64,000 bases of DNA, from the NCBI RefSeq assembly GCF_030124325.1, contig NZ_JASKLR010000004.1:211483-275482 (forward strand), in the 5' to 3' direction. This document shows, in pieces, positions 30,288-39,540 of the stretch. The notes below the pieces were generated by a model that was not told the origin of the DNA, did not search any database, and was given only the letters and a program-made list of their open reading frames with translations. Position 1 is the stretch's first letter, and each line of letters opens with the position of its first letter. A program made the position numbers and the translations under genes. The DNA comes from Sinorhizobium sp. 8-89 (GTDB taxonomy: Bacteria; Pseudomonadota; Alphaproteobacteria; Rhizobiales; Rhizobiaceae).

Positions 30288-30349
30288 CGGCGCAGTTTCG
30301 GACGCGCGGGCCTGGAGCGCCGTGCGTTCAAACCAACGCGCAAAGGACG

Positions 30350-30418
30350 CTCTAGCACTTTGATTCTAGAGCATCTTATCCGCTTTCGGTGATTCCGCCT
30401 GAAAGCGGGATGCTCTAG
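30350..30418. repeat. nested palindromic repeat, RIME-related
   Basis: Outer arms CTAGAGCATC (30366-30375) / GATGCTCTAG (30409-30418) and inner arms CCGCTTTC (30380-30387) / GAAAGCGG (30401-30408) are perfect. The preceding bases (TCTAGCACTTTGATTC, 30350-30365) are the reverse complement of the block shared by the 17082 and 20483 repeats. It lies downstream of the VOC gene. Confidence 0.75.
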
Positions 30419-30500
30419 TCGACACGTGACTTTCCTTATGAGCGAGGGGCGCGAGTGCCCCTCGCTCGATGCTCTCGGCATAGCCTGCCCGTCTGGGAGG

Positions 30501-31463
30501 TCACGCTGTAACCGTCTCGACGCTGACCCGCCGATCGCTCCTCCGCTGAACCGGCTCCGGCGTCACGCGGGCATGCCTGGCAAGAAAATCGAGGACGGCA
30601 CGGACTCGCGCGGGAAGCGCGCCACCCTGGCCGAGGAACACGGCATGGATTTCTTCCAGATCGCCGGGATTCAGATCTTCCAGAACGGGAACGAGCCGTC
30701 CGGCGCGAATGTCGGTGCGAACCGTGAATTCTGCAAGCCGAGCCAACCCGGTGCCAACAAGGGCGAGATGGCGTAGCCCCTCGCCATCGCTCACCTGCAG
30801 CGTTCCGGAAGCCGGCAGGACGACCGTTTCTCCGCCTGCTTGGATCGACCAGCCGTCGATGGCGCGCGCGTAGCAGAAGCCTAGCCGGTTATGAGCCTTG
30901 AGTTCTTCGATGTTCGAGGGCGTCCCGTACCGGTCGAGATAGGAGGGAGCCGCCACGATCACCATTCGCGTGGCGCCGAGCTTGCGGGCAACCAGCGCCG
31001 AACTCTTCAAAGGCCCTGATCGGATGGCAATATCGGCTCGCGCCTCCATCAGGTCGACCACCGCATCGGTCTGGACGATGTCGAGCGCGACGGCAGGGAA
31101 GCGCTCCTGGAAATCCGGCAGGAGTGGCATCAGGACATGGGTTGCGAAAGACGCGCTGACATTCACCCGGACCCGGCCCGTCGGCATTTCGCCGCCGACG
31201 GCACAGCGTTCGGCCTCCTCGATGTCGGCCAAAATGCGGGCGGTGCGCTCGTAGAAGGCACAGCCCTCCGGCGTCAGTTGCAGCCGCCGCGTGGACCGGT
31301 TGACGAGGCGGACGCCGAGCCGATCCTCGAGCCGGAGCACGAGTTTGCTGACCGCCGAAGGCGTCATACGAAAGTGGCGCGCTGCCGACGAGAAGCCGCC
31401 AAGCTCGACCGCCTTGGCGAACACTTCCATTTCCCCCGAACGATTGACCGAGAGTCGCGACAT
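30501..31463 (-). CDS. LysR family transcriptional regulator
   Basis: This 320-residue LysR protein has an N-terminal winged helix (EMEVFAKAVELGGFSSAARHFRMTPSAVSKLVLRLEDRLGVRLVNR) and a periplasmic-binding-like effector domain starting around residue 90 (GRVRVNVSASFATHVLMPLL). It is closest to the CrgA/AaeR-like group. It is divergent from an aldo/keto reductase gene with a 107-base gap containing an inverted repeat, so it most likely controls that gene. The effector is unknown. Confidence 0.92.
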   Translation of the reverse strand: MSRLSVNRSGEMEVFAKAVELGGFSSAARHFRMTPSAVSKLVLRLEDRLGVRLVNRSTRRLQLTPEGCAFYERTARILADIEEAERCAVGGEMPTGRVRVNVSASFATHVLMPLLPDFQERFPAVALDIVQTDAVVDLMEARADIAIRSGPLKSSALVARKLGATRMVIVAAPSYLDRYGTPSNIEELKAHNRLGFCYARAIDGWSIQAGGETVVLPASGTLQVSDGEGLRHLALVGTGLARLAEFTVRTDIRAGRLVPVLEDLNPGDLEEIHAVFLGQGGALPARVRAVLDFLARHARVTPEPVQRRSDRRVSVETVTA

Positions 31464-31532
31464 ATGACTTCAACTCACAAATGATATTCCGAACTAAAGT
31501 CTAGCTCCAAAAAGCAAGCAACGCCATGTTCA

Positions 31533-31554
31533 TGTCTCAATAGGTGTTGAGACA
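31533..31554. promoter_or_regulatory. inverted repeat in the LysR / aldo-keto reductase divergon
   Basis: TGTCTCAA (31533-31540) and TTGAGACA (31547-31554) are perfect 8-bp arms with a 6-base centre, ending 16 bases before the reductase ATG. The position would let a bound protein block ribosome access or transcription of the reductase, more like repression than classical LysR activation. Confidence 0.5.
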
Positions 31555-31570
31555 ACAGAGGAGTTGCAAA

Positions 31571-32605
31571 ATGGAGTATCGACGGCTTGGCTCGTCCGGT
31601 TTGAAGGTTCCGGCGCTGAGTTTCGGCGCGGGCACGTTCGGCGGCAAGGGTCCGCTCTTCGGCGCCTGGGGCACGACGGACGACGCGGAAGCGCGCCGGC
31701 TCGTCGACATCTGCCTCGAAGCGGGCGTCAACCTCTTCGACACGGCGGACGTCTACTCGGATGGCGCCTCGGAGGAGGTACTCGGCGCGGCGATCAAAGG
31801 CCGCCGCGGAAAGGTGATCCTTTCCACCAAGATGTCACTTCCGATGGGTGACGGCCCGAACGACGCCGGCTCATCCCGCTCGCGTCTCATCGATGGTGTC
31901 GACGCGGCGCTGAAGCGCCTCGGGACCGACTATATCGACCTGATGCAATTGCACGCTTTCGACGCCGGAACGCCGATCGAGGAGGTGCTGTCGACGCTCG
32001 ACGACTTGGTGCGCGCCGGCAAGCTCCGCTATGTCGGCGTCTCCAATTTCTCCGGCTGGCAATTGATGAAATCGCTCGCGCTCGCCGAGAGATACGGCTA
32101 TCCCCGCTACGTCGCAAACCAGGTCTATTATTCGCTGGTTGGCCGCGACTACGAGTGGGAACTGATGCCGCTCGGCCTCGATCAGGGTGTCGGGGCGCTC
32201 GTCTGGAGTCCGCTCGGTTGGGGTCGGCTGACCGGCAAGATCCGCCGCGGCGAGCCGTGGCCGGCCGGGAGCCGGCTGCATGACACCGCAACGTTCGGAC
32301 CGCCGGTCGACGATGACAAGCTCTACGACATCGTCGATGTGCTCGATGCCTTGGCGGAGGAAACCGGCAGGACGGTGCCACAGATTGCCATCAACTGGCT
32401 TCTGCAGCGGCCGACCGTTTCGAGCGTCATCATCGGCGCCCGCAATGAAGAACAGCTCCGGCAGAACCTTGGCGCTGCCGGCTGGTCGCTCTCCGCCGAT
32501 CAGGTGGCACGCCTCGACGAAGTCAGCGCAACGATGGCGCCCTACCCGCATTTCCCCTATTACAGGCAGGAAGGCTTTGCCCGCATCAACCCTCCGCCGG
32601 TCTGA
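31571..32605 (+). CDS. aldo/keto reductase
   Basis: This NADPH-dependent carbonyl reductase has 344 residues. I chose the ATG at 31571 ([13 protein letters not shown]) behind GAGGAG, not the upstream frame at 31544. The catalytic tetrad is visible: D57 and Y62 ([11 protein letters not shown]), K87 (ILSTKMS) and H128 (LMQLHAF), followed by the [15 protein letters not shown] segment and the cofactor-binding [12 protein letters not shown] near the C-terminus. It is closest to the YajO/AKR11-13-like group. A GC-rich hairpin follows at 32632-32653. Confidence 0.92.
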   Translation: MEYRRLGSSGLKVPALSFGAGTFGGKGPLFGAWGTTDDAEARRLVDICLEAGVNLFDTADVYSDGASEEVLGAAIKGRRGKVILSTKMSLPMGDGPNDAGSSRSRLIDGVDAALKRLGTDYIDLMQLHAFDAGTPIEEVLSTLDDLVRAGKLRYVGVSNFSGWQLMKSLALAERYGYPRYVANQVYYSLVGRDYEWELMPLGLDQGVGALVWSPLGWGRLTGKIRRGEPWPAGSRLHDTATFGPPVDDDKLYDIVDVLDALAEETGRTVPQIAINWLLQRPTVSSVIIGARNEEQLRQNLGAAGWSLSADQVARLDEVSATMAPYPHFPYYRQEGFARINPPPV

Positions 32606-32631
32606 GAAATGCGACACGGCGCAAAGGAAAG

Positions 32632-32653
32632 CCGGCAGCAATCGCGCTGCCGG
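32632..32653 (+). terminator. hairpin after the aldo/keto reductase gene
   Basis: CCGGCAGC (32632-32639) / GCTGCCGG (32646-32653), a perfect 8-bp stem with a 6-base loop, lies 27 bases past the stop. A T-rich but interrupted stretch follows, so termination efficiency is uncertain. Confidence 0.5.
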
Positions 32654-32736
32654 GGTTTCGGCTTGCTTTCTTTCTTCGCATTGCACAAAGTTCCCTCGAA
32701 TGGCCGGCAACGGACCGGCCATCGAGGGGAATCTGC

Positions 32737-35700
32737 ATGTCGATCAAGGCCAGTATCTACCACCTCACCCATTACACCTATGACCGGCCGGTAAGGCTCA
32801 CACCGCAAATCATCAGGCTGAAACCGGCGGCGCATTCCAAGACCAAGGTCATCAGCCATTCGCTGAAGGTCTCGCCTGCCAACCACTTCGTCAATCTGCA
32901 GCAGGATCCTTACGGCAACTACCTCGCCCGGTACGTCTTCCCCGATCCGGTGACGGAATTGAAGATCGAAGTCGACCTGGTCGCCGACATGACCGTCTAC
33001 AATCCGTTCGATTTCTTCGTCGAGGAGGAAGCGGAGCACTGGCCTTTCCGCTATCCCGAAGACCTCAGCGAGGATTTGAAGATCTACATGGCGCCAGAGC
33101 CGATGGGGCCAAGACTTTCGCTCTTCATGGAGAGCGTCGACCGATCGCGCCAGCGCACCATCGACATGGTGGTCGGCCTCAACACGCGGCTGCAGAAGGA
33201 AATCGGCTACGTCATCCGCATGGAGGCGGGTGTCCAGTCGCCGGAAGAAACACTCGGCAGTGCCAAGGGTTCGTGTCGCGATTCGAGTTGGCTGCTGGTG
33301 CAGATCCTTCGCAACCTCGGCCTTGCCGCCCGTTTCGTCTCCGGCTACCTCATTCAGCTTACGCCGGATCTGAAGGCGCTCGACGGCCCCTCCGGCACCG
33401 AATACGATTTCACCGATCTTCACGCATGGGCCGAGGTTTACCTTCCGGGTGCCGGCTGGGTCGGGCTAGATCCAACCTCCGGGCTGCTTACCGGAGAGAG
33501 CCACATTCCGCTCGCTGCCACCCCGCACTATCGAAACGCCGCGCCCATATCCGGCGAGTTCTTCGGCGACCCGGACACGAGGACCGATTTCGCCTTTGAC
33601 ATGAAGGTCGCCCGCGTTGCGGAGCATCCCCGCATTACCAAGCCTTTCTCCGACGAGAGCTGGGATCAGCTGAACGCGCTTGGCGACAAGGTCGACCGCA
33701 TCCTCGCCGAGAATGACGTTCGTCTGACCATGGGCGGCGAACCGACCTTCGTCTCGATCGACGACTTCGAATCCGACGAATGGAATACGGCCGCAGTCGG
33801 TCCGACGAAACGCGCGAAGGCCGACACGCTCATTCGTCGCCTGCGCGACCGCTTCGCGCCGGGAGGCTTCCTGCATTATGGACAGGGTAAGTGGTATCCG
33901 GGCGAAAGCCTGCCACGCTGGACCTTTTCCCTTTACTGGCGCAAGGACGGCGTACCGATCTGGCGGCAGGCAAATCTGATCGCGGAGGAAGACGGTCGGC
34001 ACGAGATCGCGGATCGGGACGCCGAGCGCCTGCTTGTCGCAATCGCCGGCGAACTCGACGTCGATGCGGACATGGTCGTTCCGGCCTACGAGGATCCGGC
34101 CGAGTGGATCATCAAGGAGGCGAACCTCCCGGACAATGTCGATCCCTCGAATTCGAAGCTCAAGGATCCCGAGGAGCGCAGCCGCCTCGCCCGCGTCTTC
34201 GAACGCGGCCTGACGACCCCGACGGGCTATGTTCTGCCCGTGCAGGCCTGGAACGCTCGTGCTGGCGGACCGCGATGGATGAGCGAGAAATGGAAGACGC
34301 GGCGCGGCCGGCTTTTCCTCGTTCCCGGCGACAGCCCGGTCGGCTATCGCCTGCCGCTCGGCTCGCTGCCCTATATCGCACCCTCCGCCTACCCCTATAT
34401 CAATCCGGTGGATCCGACCGTTCCGCGGGACGACCTGCCCGACTTCACCGAAAACCGCGGCAGAGCGCAGCACTCTCGCTTCCAGCCATCCGAGGAGCCG
34501 CTGACACAGCTCCCCTCCCCGCGCGACGAGATCGACGGTGCCGTCCGCACGGCGATCAGCGTCGAGCCACGCGACGGCCGGCTCTGTATCTTCATGCCGC
34601 CGACGACGAGCATCGAGGAATATCTCGATCTCATCGCTTCGACCGAGCGCGCCGCCGCGGTGCTCGGCGTTCCGGTGCATATCGAAGGCTACCCGCCGCC
34701 GCAGGACGAGCGCATCAACGTCATCCGCGTCGCCCCGGATCCCGGCGTGATCGAGGTCAACATCCATCCTGCCTCGAACTGGCGGGAATGCGTCGACACC
34801 ACCACGGCGATCTACGAGGAGGCCCGTCAGAGCAGGCTCGGCACCGATAAATTCATGATCGACGGCCGCCATACCGGAACAGGCGGCGGCAACCACGTGG
34901 TCGTCGGCGGCCGCAGCCCCAACGACAGTCCTTTCCTGCGCCGGCCGGATCTGCTGAAGAGCATCGTGCTCCACTGGCAGCGCCATCCTTCGCTTTCCTA
35001 TCTCTTTTCCGGCCTCTTCATCGGCCCGACAAGCCAAGCGCCGCGCATCGACGAAGCGCGCCACGATTCGCTCTATGAGCTGGAGATCGCGCTTGCACAG
35101 GTACCGCCCCCAGGGTCCGATCGCCCGCCCCCCTTGCCGTGGCTCGTGGACCGGCTGTTCCGCAACCTGCTCGTCGACGTCACCGGCAACACCCATCGCT
35201 CTGAAATCTGCATAGACAAGCTGTTCTCTCCGGACGGCCCGACGGGGCGGCTCGGGCTGATCGAATTCCGCGGCTTCGAGATGCCGCCGAACGCGCGCAT
35301 GTCGCTCGCTCAGCAATTGCTCGTCCGCGCGCTCATCGCCCGTTTCTGGAAAAGCCCTGTTGACGGCGGCTTCGTGCGGTGGGGCACGGTCCTGCACGAC
35401 CGCTTCATGCTGCCGCATCATGTGTGGCAGGATTTTCTCGACGTGATTGCCGACCTTCGCGCCCACGGCTTCGATTTGAGACCCGAATGGTTCGAGGCCC
35501 AACTCGAATTCCGTTTCCCCTTTTGCGGCGAGGTGGAATACGAAGCGGCGAAGCTCGAGCTTCGCCAGGCGCTGGAACCGTGGCACGTCATGGGAGAGCA
35601 AAGCGTGATCGGCGGCACCGTGCGCTATGTCGATTCCTCGGTGGAGCGATTGCAGGTGAAGCTCGAAACCGCCAATCCGGAGCGCTACACGGTTGCCTGC

Positions 35701-36063
35701 AATGGCCGTCCCGTGCCGCTCTCAAGGACAGGGAAAGGCGGCGTGGCCGTCGCAGGCGTGCGTTACAAGGCCTGGCAGCCCGCCTCCGGCCTGCATCCGG
35801 TGCTGCCGGTCAACACTCCCCTTACATTTGATATTTATGATACATGGTCGAATCGGGCGATCGGCGGCTGTATCTATCATGTGGCGCATCCCGGCGGGCG
35901 CAATTATGAGACATTTCCGGTCAACGGCAACGAGGCCGAGGCGCGCCGTCTGGCGCGCTTCGAACCCTGGGGCCACACCACCGGCGGATATCGACTCCAA
36001 CCCGAGAGCCCGCCGGCAGAATTTCCGCTGACGCTCGACCTGAGACGTCCGGCAGGAGTGTAG
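32737..36063 (+). CDS. transglutaminase-like protein with C-terminal DUF2126 domain
   Basis: The 1108-residue protein starts with a transglutaminase N-terminal beta domain ([16 protein letters not shown]), then the papain-like core with the triad C180 (GSAKGSC), H229 (DLHAWAEV) and D245 (GLDPTSG). From about 300 to the end is a DUF2126 domain, including [59 protein letters not shown] and [16 protein letters not shown]. The family is found with ATP-grasp and alpha-E proteins and is predicted to make or trim peptide tags or peptide-like metabolites; no product is known. The next gene starts 1 base after its stop, showing tight co-translation. Confidence 0.88.
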   Translation: MSIKASIYHLTHYTYDRPVRLTPQIIRLKPAAHSKTKVISHSLKVSPANHFVNLQQDPYGNYLARYVFPDPVTELKIEVDLVADMTVYNPFDFFVEEEAEHWPFRYPEDLSEDLKIYMAPEPMGPRLSLFMESVDRSRQRTIDMVVGLNTRLQKEIGYVIRMEAGVQSPEETLGSAKGSCRDSSWLLVQILRNLGLAARFVSGYLIQLTPDLKALDGPSGTEYDFTDLHAWAEVYLPGAGWVGLDPTSGLLTGESHIPLAATPHYRNAAPISGEFFGDPDTRTDFAFDMKVARVAEHPRITKPFSDESWDQLNALGDKVDRILAENDVRLTMGGEPTFVSIDDFESDEWNTAAVGPTKRAKADTLIRRLRDRFAPGGFLHYGQGKWYPGESLPRWTFSLYWRKDGVPIWRQANLIAEEDGRHEIADRDAERLLVAIAGELDVDADMVVPAYEDPAEWIIKEANLPDNVDPSNSKLKDPEERSRLARVFERGLTTPTGYVLPVQAWNARAGGPRWMSEKWKTRRGRLFLVPGDSPVGYRLPLGSLPYIAPSAYPYINPVDPTVPRDDLPDFTENRGRAQHSRFQPSEEPLTQLPSPRDEIDGAVRTAISVEPRDGRLCIFMPPTTSIEEYLDLIASTERAAAVLGVPVHIEGYPPPQDERINVIRVAPDPGVIEVNIHPASNWRECVDTTTAIYEEARQSRLGTDKFMIDGRHTGTGGGNHVVVGGRSPNDSPFLRRPDLLKSIVLHWQRHPSLSYLFSGLFIGPTSQAPRIDEARHDSLYELEIALAQVPPPGSDRPPPLPWLVDRLFRNLLVDVTGNTHRSEICIDKLFSPDGPTGRLGLIEFRGFEMPPNARMSLAQQLLVRALIARFWKSPVDGGFVRWGTVLHDRFMLPHHVWQDFLDVIADLRAHGFDLRPEWFEAQLEFRFPFCGEVEYEAAKLELRQALEPWHVMGEQSVIGGTVRYVDSSVERLQVKLETANPERYTVACNGRPVPLSRTGKGGVAVAGVRYKAWQPASGLHPVLPVNTPLTFDIYDTWSNRAIGGCIYHVAHPGGRNYETFPVNGNEAEARRLARFEPWGHTTGGYRLQPESPPAEFPLTLDLRRPAGV

Positions 36064-38472
36064 ATGGCGAAGAAACAAACGGCAGAGGCAACGGAGCAAG
36101 ATCGGCTCGACAGTGACCCGGTGTTCGGTTATCGCGCCCTTCCGGGTGTCGCCGACGAAATGCTCGATCCGCACGGCAATGTCCGACCGGTCTGGCAGCG
36201 GCTGCTCTCGACCCTTGGCCGTCTGGACGAAACGGATCTCGCCAACCGCTTTGCCCGCGCCGACCGCTACCTCCGCGATGCCGGTGTTTTCTATCGAGCC
36301 TATGGCGGCAGGGGGAGTTCGGAACGAAGCTGGCCGCTATCCCACATTCCCGTCCTGATCGACGAGGCGGAATGGGCGGTCGTTTCGCAGGGGCTCGTCC
36401 AGCGTGCCGAACTGCTCGAACGCGTGGTCGCCGACATCTACGGCGAAAACCGGCTGGTGCAGGAAGGGCTGCTGCCCCCCGCCCTCGTCGCCTCCAATCC
36501 GGAGTTCCTGCGCCCTCTCGTCGGCGTCAAACCGGCCGACGGGCATTTCCTACACTTCTGTTCCTTCGAGATCGGGCGCGGACCGGACGGCAATTGGTGG
36601 GTGCTTTCCGACCGGACCGAGGCTCCCTCCGGGGCCGGCTTCGCGCTGGAAAATCGCGTTGCGACCACGCGCGCCTTTTCCAACCTCTATGCCGAAACCC
36701 ACGTGCACCGATTAGCGGGCTTCTTCGGCGCCTTCCGCGACACGCTGCAGGCCCGAAAACAACATCCGGACGACCGCATTGCCGTTCTCTCGCCGGGCAT
36801 CGCCAACGAGACCTATTTCGAACACGCCTATATCGCCCGCTACCTCGGCTTCATGCTGCTCGAGGGTGAGGACCTGACGGTCGTGGGCGGCCGGGTCATG
36901 GTTCGCACGGTTGCCGGCCTCAAGCCTGTCGGCGTCCTCTGGCGCCGCCTTGATGCCGCCTTCGCCGATCCGCTCGAACTCAATCAGTCCTCCCATATCG
37001 GCACGCCCGGGATCGTCGAGGCGCTCAGGGCTGGCTCCGTCTCGATCGTCAATGCGCTCGGCTCCGGCATCCTGGAAACCCGCGCCTTTCTCGCCTTCAT
37101 GCCGGCGATCTGCCGTCACCTGCTCGGCGAGGAGCAAAAGCTGCCGTCGATCGCTACATGGTGGTGCGGACAGCAGTCCGAACGCGACAATGTCGCCGGC
37201 AACATCGAGCGCATGGTGATCGGCCCTGCCTATTCGACCCGCCCGTTTTTCGACGACAACGGACAATCCATTCTTGGTACGTCGCTGTGCGAGGGAAACA
37301 GCTCCGTTGCGGAGCGCCTTGGAACCGGTGGCGGCAAGCTGGTGGGGCAGGAGGTCGTCACGCTCTCGACGACGCCCGCCTGGGTGCGCGGCCGGCTGAC
37401 GCCGCGGCCGATGAGCTTGCGGGTCTTTGCCGCGCGCACGCGCGAAGGCTGGCAGATCATGCCTGGCGGCTTCGCGCGCATAGGCTCCGGTGACGACGTG
37501 GCTGCGATCGCGATGAAGGCCGGTGGCACGACCGCCGACGTCTGGATCGTCAGTGACAAGCCGGTCGAGCGCACGACGCTGCTCCCGGCCGAGGAAAGCT
37601 TCACGCGCAACATGCCGGGCAGCCTGCCGAGCCGCGCGGCCGACAATCTCTTCTGGCTCGGCCGTTATATCGAGCGGGCGGAAGGAGCCCTCAGAATCCT
37701 TCGCGCCTGGCACGGACGCTTCGCCGAAGCCGCCGACCCGAATATGCCGCTGCTGAAGGACGTCACAGACTATTTGGCCGCCCTCGACATCAACGCGCGC
37801 CAGCCGGTGCCCGACAGCCTGCTTGCCAATATCGACAGCGCGCTCTTCAGCGCAGGCAACATCCGCGACCGGTTTTCGCCCGATGGTTGGCTGGCTCTCA
37901 ACGACCTGTCGCGGACGGCGCGGAAGTTCCACGCGACCGTGCAGGCCGGCGACGACGCCACGCATGCGATGACGATCCTGTTGCGCAAGCTCGCCGGCTT
38001 TGCCGGTCTCGTCCACGAAAACATGTATCGCTTCACCGGCTGGCGTTTCCTGTCGATCGGTCGTTACATCGAGCGTGGCCTCCACATGACCCGCCTGCTC
38101 GGACACATGTCGGGACCTGAGGCTCCGGACGGTGCCTATGACATGCTGCTCGAGATCGGCGACAGCGTCATGACCCACCGCCGCCGCTACAACGTCAACA
38201 CGGCGGCCTTGACCGTCACCGACCTGCTCGCCCTCGATCCGCTCAATCCGCGCTCGATCCTTTATCAGTTGAACGAGATCAAGACTGAGGTCGAGCTCCT
38301 GCCGAACGCCTTCGTCAACGGCCAGATGTCTCCCTTCTACCGCGAGACGATGCGGCTTCATTCCGGCCTTGCGGTGATGACGCCGGAGGCCATGACCGCC
38401 ACCGTCTACAAGCAGCTCGAACGCGACCTGGAACGGCTCTCGGATCTGCTCGCGCAAACCTATCTCGGCTGA
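36064..38472 (+). CDS. circularly permuted type 2 ATP-grasp protein fused to an alpha-E domain
   Basis: The 802-residue protein fuses two parts that are separate genes in many bacteria. The N-terminal part (about 1-500) is a circularly permuted ATP-grasp domain (COG2308 type): VPVLIDEAEWAVVSQGLVQRAELLE, LSPGIANETYFEHAYIARYLG, EGEDLTVVGGRVMVRT. The C-terminal part (about 520-802) is an alpha-E domain: LPSRAADNLFWLGRYIERAEG, with helical repeats and a catalytic-like SIGRYIERG segment. ATP-grasp enzymes form amide or peptide bonds through acyl-phosphates; alpha-E domains are of unknown chemistry. It is the middle gene of the three-gene operon. Confidence 0.87.
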   Translation: MAKKQTAEATEQDRLDSDPVFGYRALPGVADEMLDPHGNVRPVWQRLLSTLGRLDETDLANRFARADRYLRDAGVFYRAYGGRGSSERSWPLSHIPVLIDEAEWAVVSQGLVQRAELLERVVADIYGENRLVQEGLLPPALVASNPEFLRPLVGVKPADGHFLHFCSFEIGRGPDGNWWVLSDRTEAPSGAGFALENRVATTRAFSNLYAETHVHRLAGFFGAFRDTLQARKQHPDDRIAVLSPGIANETYFEHAYIARYLGFMLLEGEDLTVVGGRVMVRTVAGLKPVGVLWRRLDAAFADPLELNQSSHIGTPGIVEALRAGSVSIVNALGSGILETRAFLAFMPAICRHLLGEEQKLPSIATWWCGQQSERDNVAGNIERMVIGPAYSTRPFFDDNGQSILGTSLCEGNSSVAERLGTGGGKLVGQEVVTLSTTPAWVRGRLTPRPMSLRVFAARTREGWQIMPGGFARIGSGDDVAAIAMKAGGTTADVWIVSDKPVERTTLLPAEESFTRNMPGSLPSRAADNLFWLGRYIERAEGALRILRAWHGRFAEAADPNMPLLKDVTDYLAALDINARQPVPDSLLANIDSALFSAGNIRDRFSPDGWLALNDLSRTARKFHATVQAGDDATHAMTILLRKLAGFAGLVHENMYRFTGWRFLSIGRYIERGLHMTRLLGHMSGPEAPDGAYDMLLEIGDSVMTHRRRYNVNTAALTVTDLLALDPLNPRSILYQLNEIKTEVELLPNAFVNGQMSPFYRETMRLHSGLAVMTPEAMTATVYKQLERDLERLSDLLAQTYLG

Positions 38473-38485
38473 GGGAGCGGCCTTG

Positions 38486-39364
38486 ATGCTCTACGATATC
38501 AATCTGAAGATCACCTACGGCTATGAGGTTCCGGTTGCCGGCGGGCGCCATCTCGTGCGTGTGCTGCCGGCCTCGATTTCCGGCCGTCAACGCCTTGTCG
38601 TCGGCTCGATAAGCTGCCAACCAACCCCGGGCGAGCGGGTCGAAAGCGTGGACTTCTTCGCCAATCCGACCACGTCGATTCTTTTCCGTTCCGTGCACGA
38701 CAGCCTGGCCATTCGCATGCAGGCGCGCGTTCAGGTGGAAGCGCAGGCGCTCACCGCCGATCTTTCTCCGCCCCTTGCGGGTCTGCCCGCTCAGTTCGCC
38801 GCATACTGGTCCGTCGACGCGGAGTCTCCCCACCACTTCGTCGGGCCGAGCCCGCTCCTGCCGGACGCTCCCGAGATCGCGGCCTACGCGCGCACGATCG
38901 CTGGCGAAGGAATGACCGTGCGGCAGATCGGGGCGGCGATCTGCGAGCGCGTCCACCGCGACTTCGTCTACGACACCGAGGCGACAACCGTGAACACGAC
39001 GGCTGCCGAAGCCTTCAAGCTCAAGCGCGGCGTCTGCCAGGATTTCACCCATGTGATGATTGTCGCTCTTCGCAGTCTCGGTATTCCGGCAGGCTATGTC
39101 AGCGGTTTCCTCAGAACCTTGCCGCCGCCCGGCAAGGAGCGGCTGGAAGGCGCCGACGCGATGCATGCCTGGGTTCGATTCTGGTGTGGCACCGCTGGCG
39201 GCTGGATGGAACTCGACCCGACGAACAATATTCCGGCCGGCACGGATCACATCGTCGTCGGCCACGGCCGCGACTATGGCGACGTCGCGCCCGTCATCGG
39301 CGTCCTGAAAAGCTATGGCAGCCAGACGACGGAGCAGGCGGTTGACGTCATTCCCGTCGATTGA
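38486..39364 (+). CDS. transglutaminase-like cysteine protease/transpeptidase (COG1305)
   Basis: The 292-residue protein has a beta-rich N-terminal domain (LKITYGYEVPVAGGRHLVRVLP), then the transglutaminase core with C184 (RGVCQDFTHVMI), H227 (AMHAWVRFW) and D244 (MELDPTNN). It is smaller than the first gene's product and has no DUF2126 domain. The ATG at 38486 sits 13 bases after the ATP-grasp stop behind GAGGGAGC. A TTG two codons before is in frame. It is the last gene of the operon; a proteasome-like peptidase gene, common next to this set elsewhere, is not present here. Confidence 0.88.
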   Translation: MLYDINLKITYGYEVPVAGGRHLVRVLPASISGRQRLVVGSISCQPTPGERVESVDFFANPTTSILFRSVHDSLAIRMQARVQVEAQALTADLSPPLAGLPAQFAAYWSVDAESPHHFVGPSPLLPDAPEIAAYARTIAGEGMTVRQIGAAICERVHRDFVYDTEATTVNTTAAEAFKLKRGVCQDFTHVMIVALRSLGIPAGYVSGFLRTLPPPGKERLEGADAMHAWVRFWCGTAGGWMELDPTNNIPAGTDHIVVGHGRDYGDVAPVIGVLKSYGSQTTEQAVDVIPVD

Positions 39365-39540
39365 TCCGAATTGATACAACCGGGTCCCATTTCCGAACAA
39401 TCAAACCGCCGGGAACCCGGTCGAAATCATGGATTTTTGCGCGATTCGCTAAAATTCAAGTAATCGGCTGAACGGGACCGTAACGTGTCGCCGCTAGATA
39501 TCCGCCCCAAGCTTGCAATGAATTTCTTGGGGGTGCGGAG

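Noticed and set aside
33466..35601. A 711-codon minus-strand frame inside the first transglutaminase gene
   Set aside because: It is a shadow of an intact conserved gene; the composition is typical of antisense reading.
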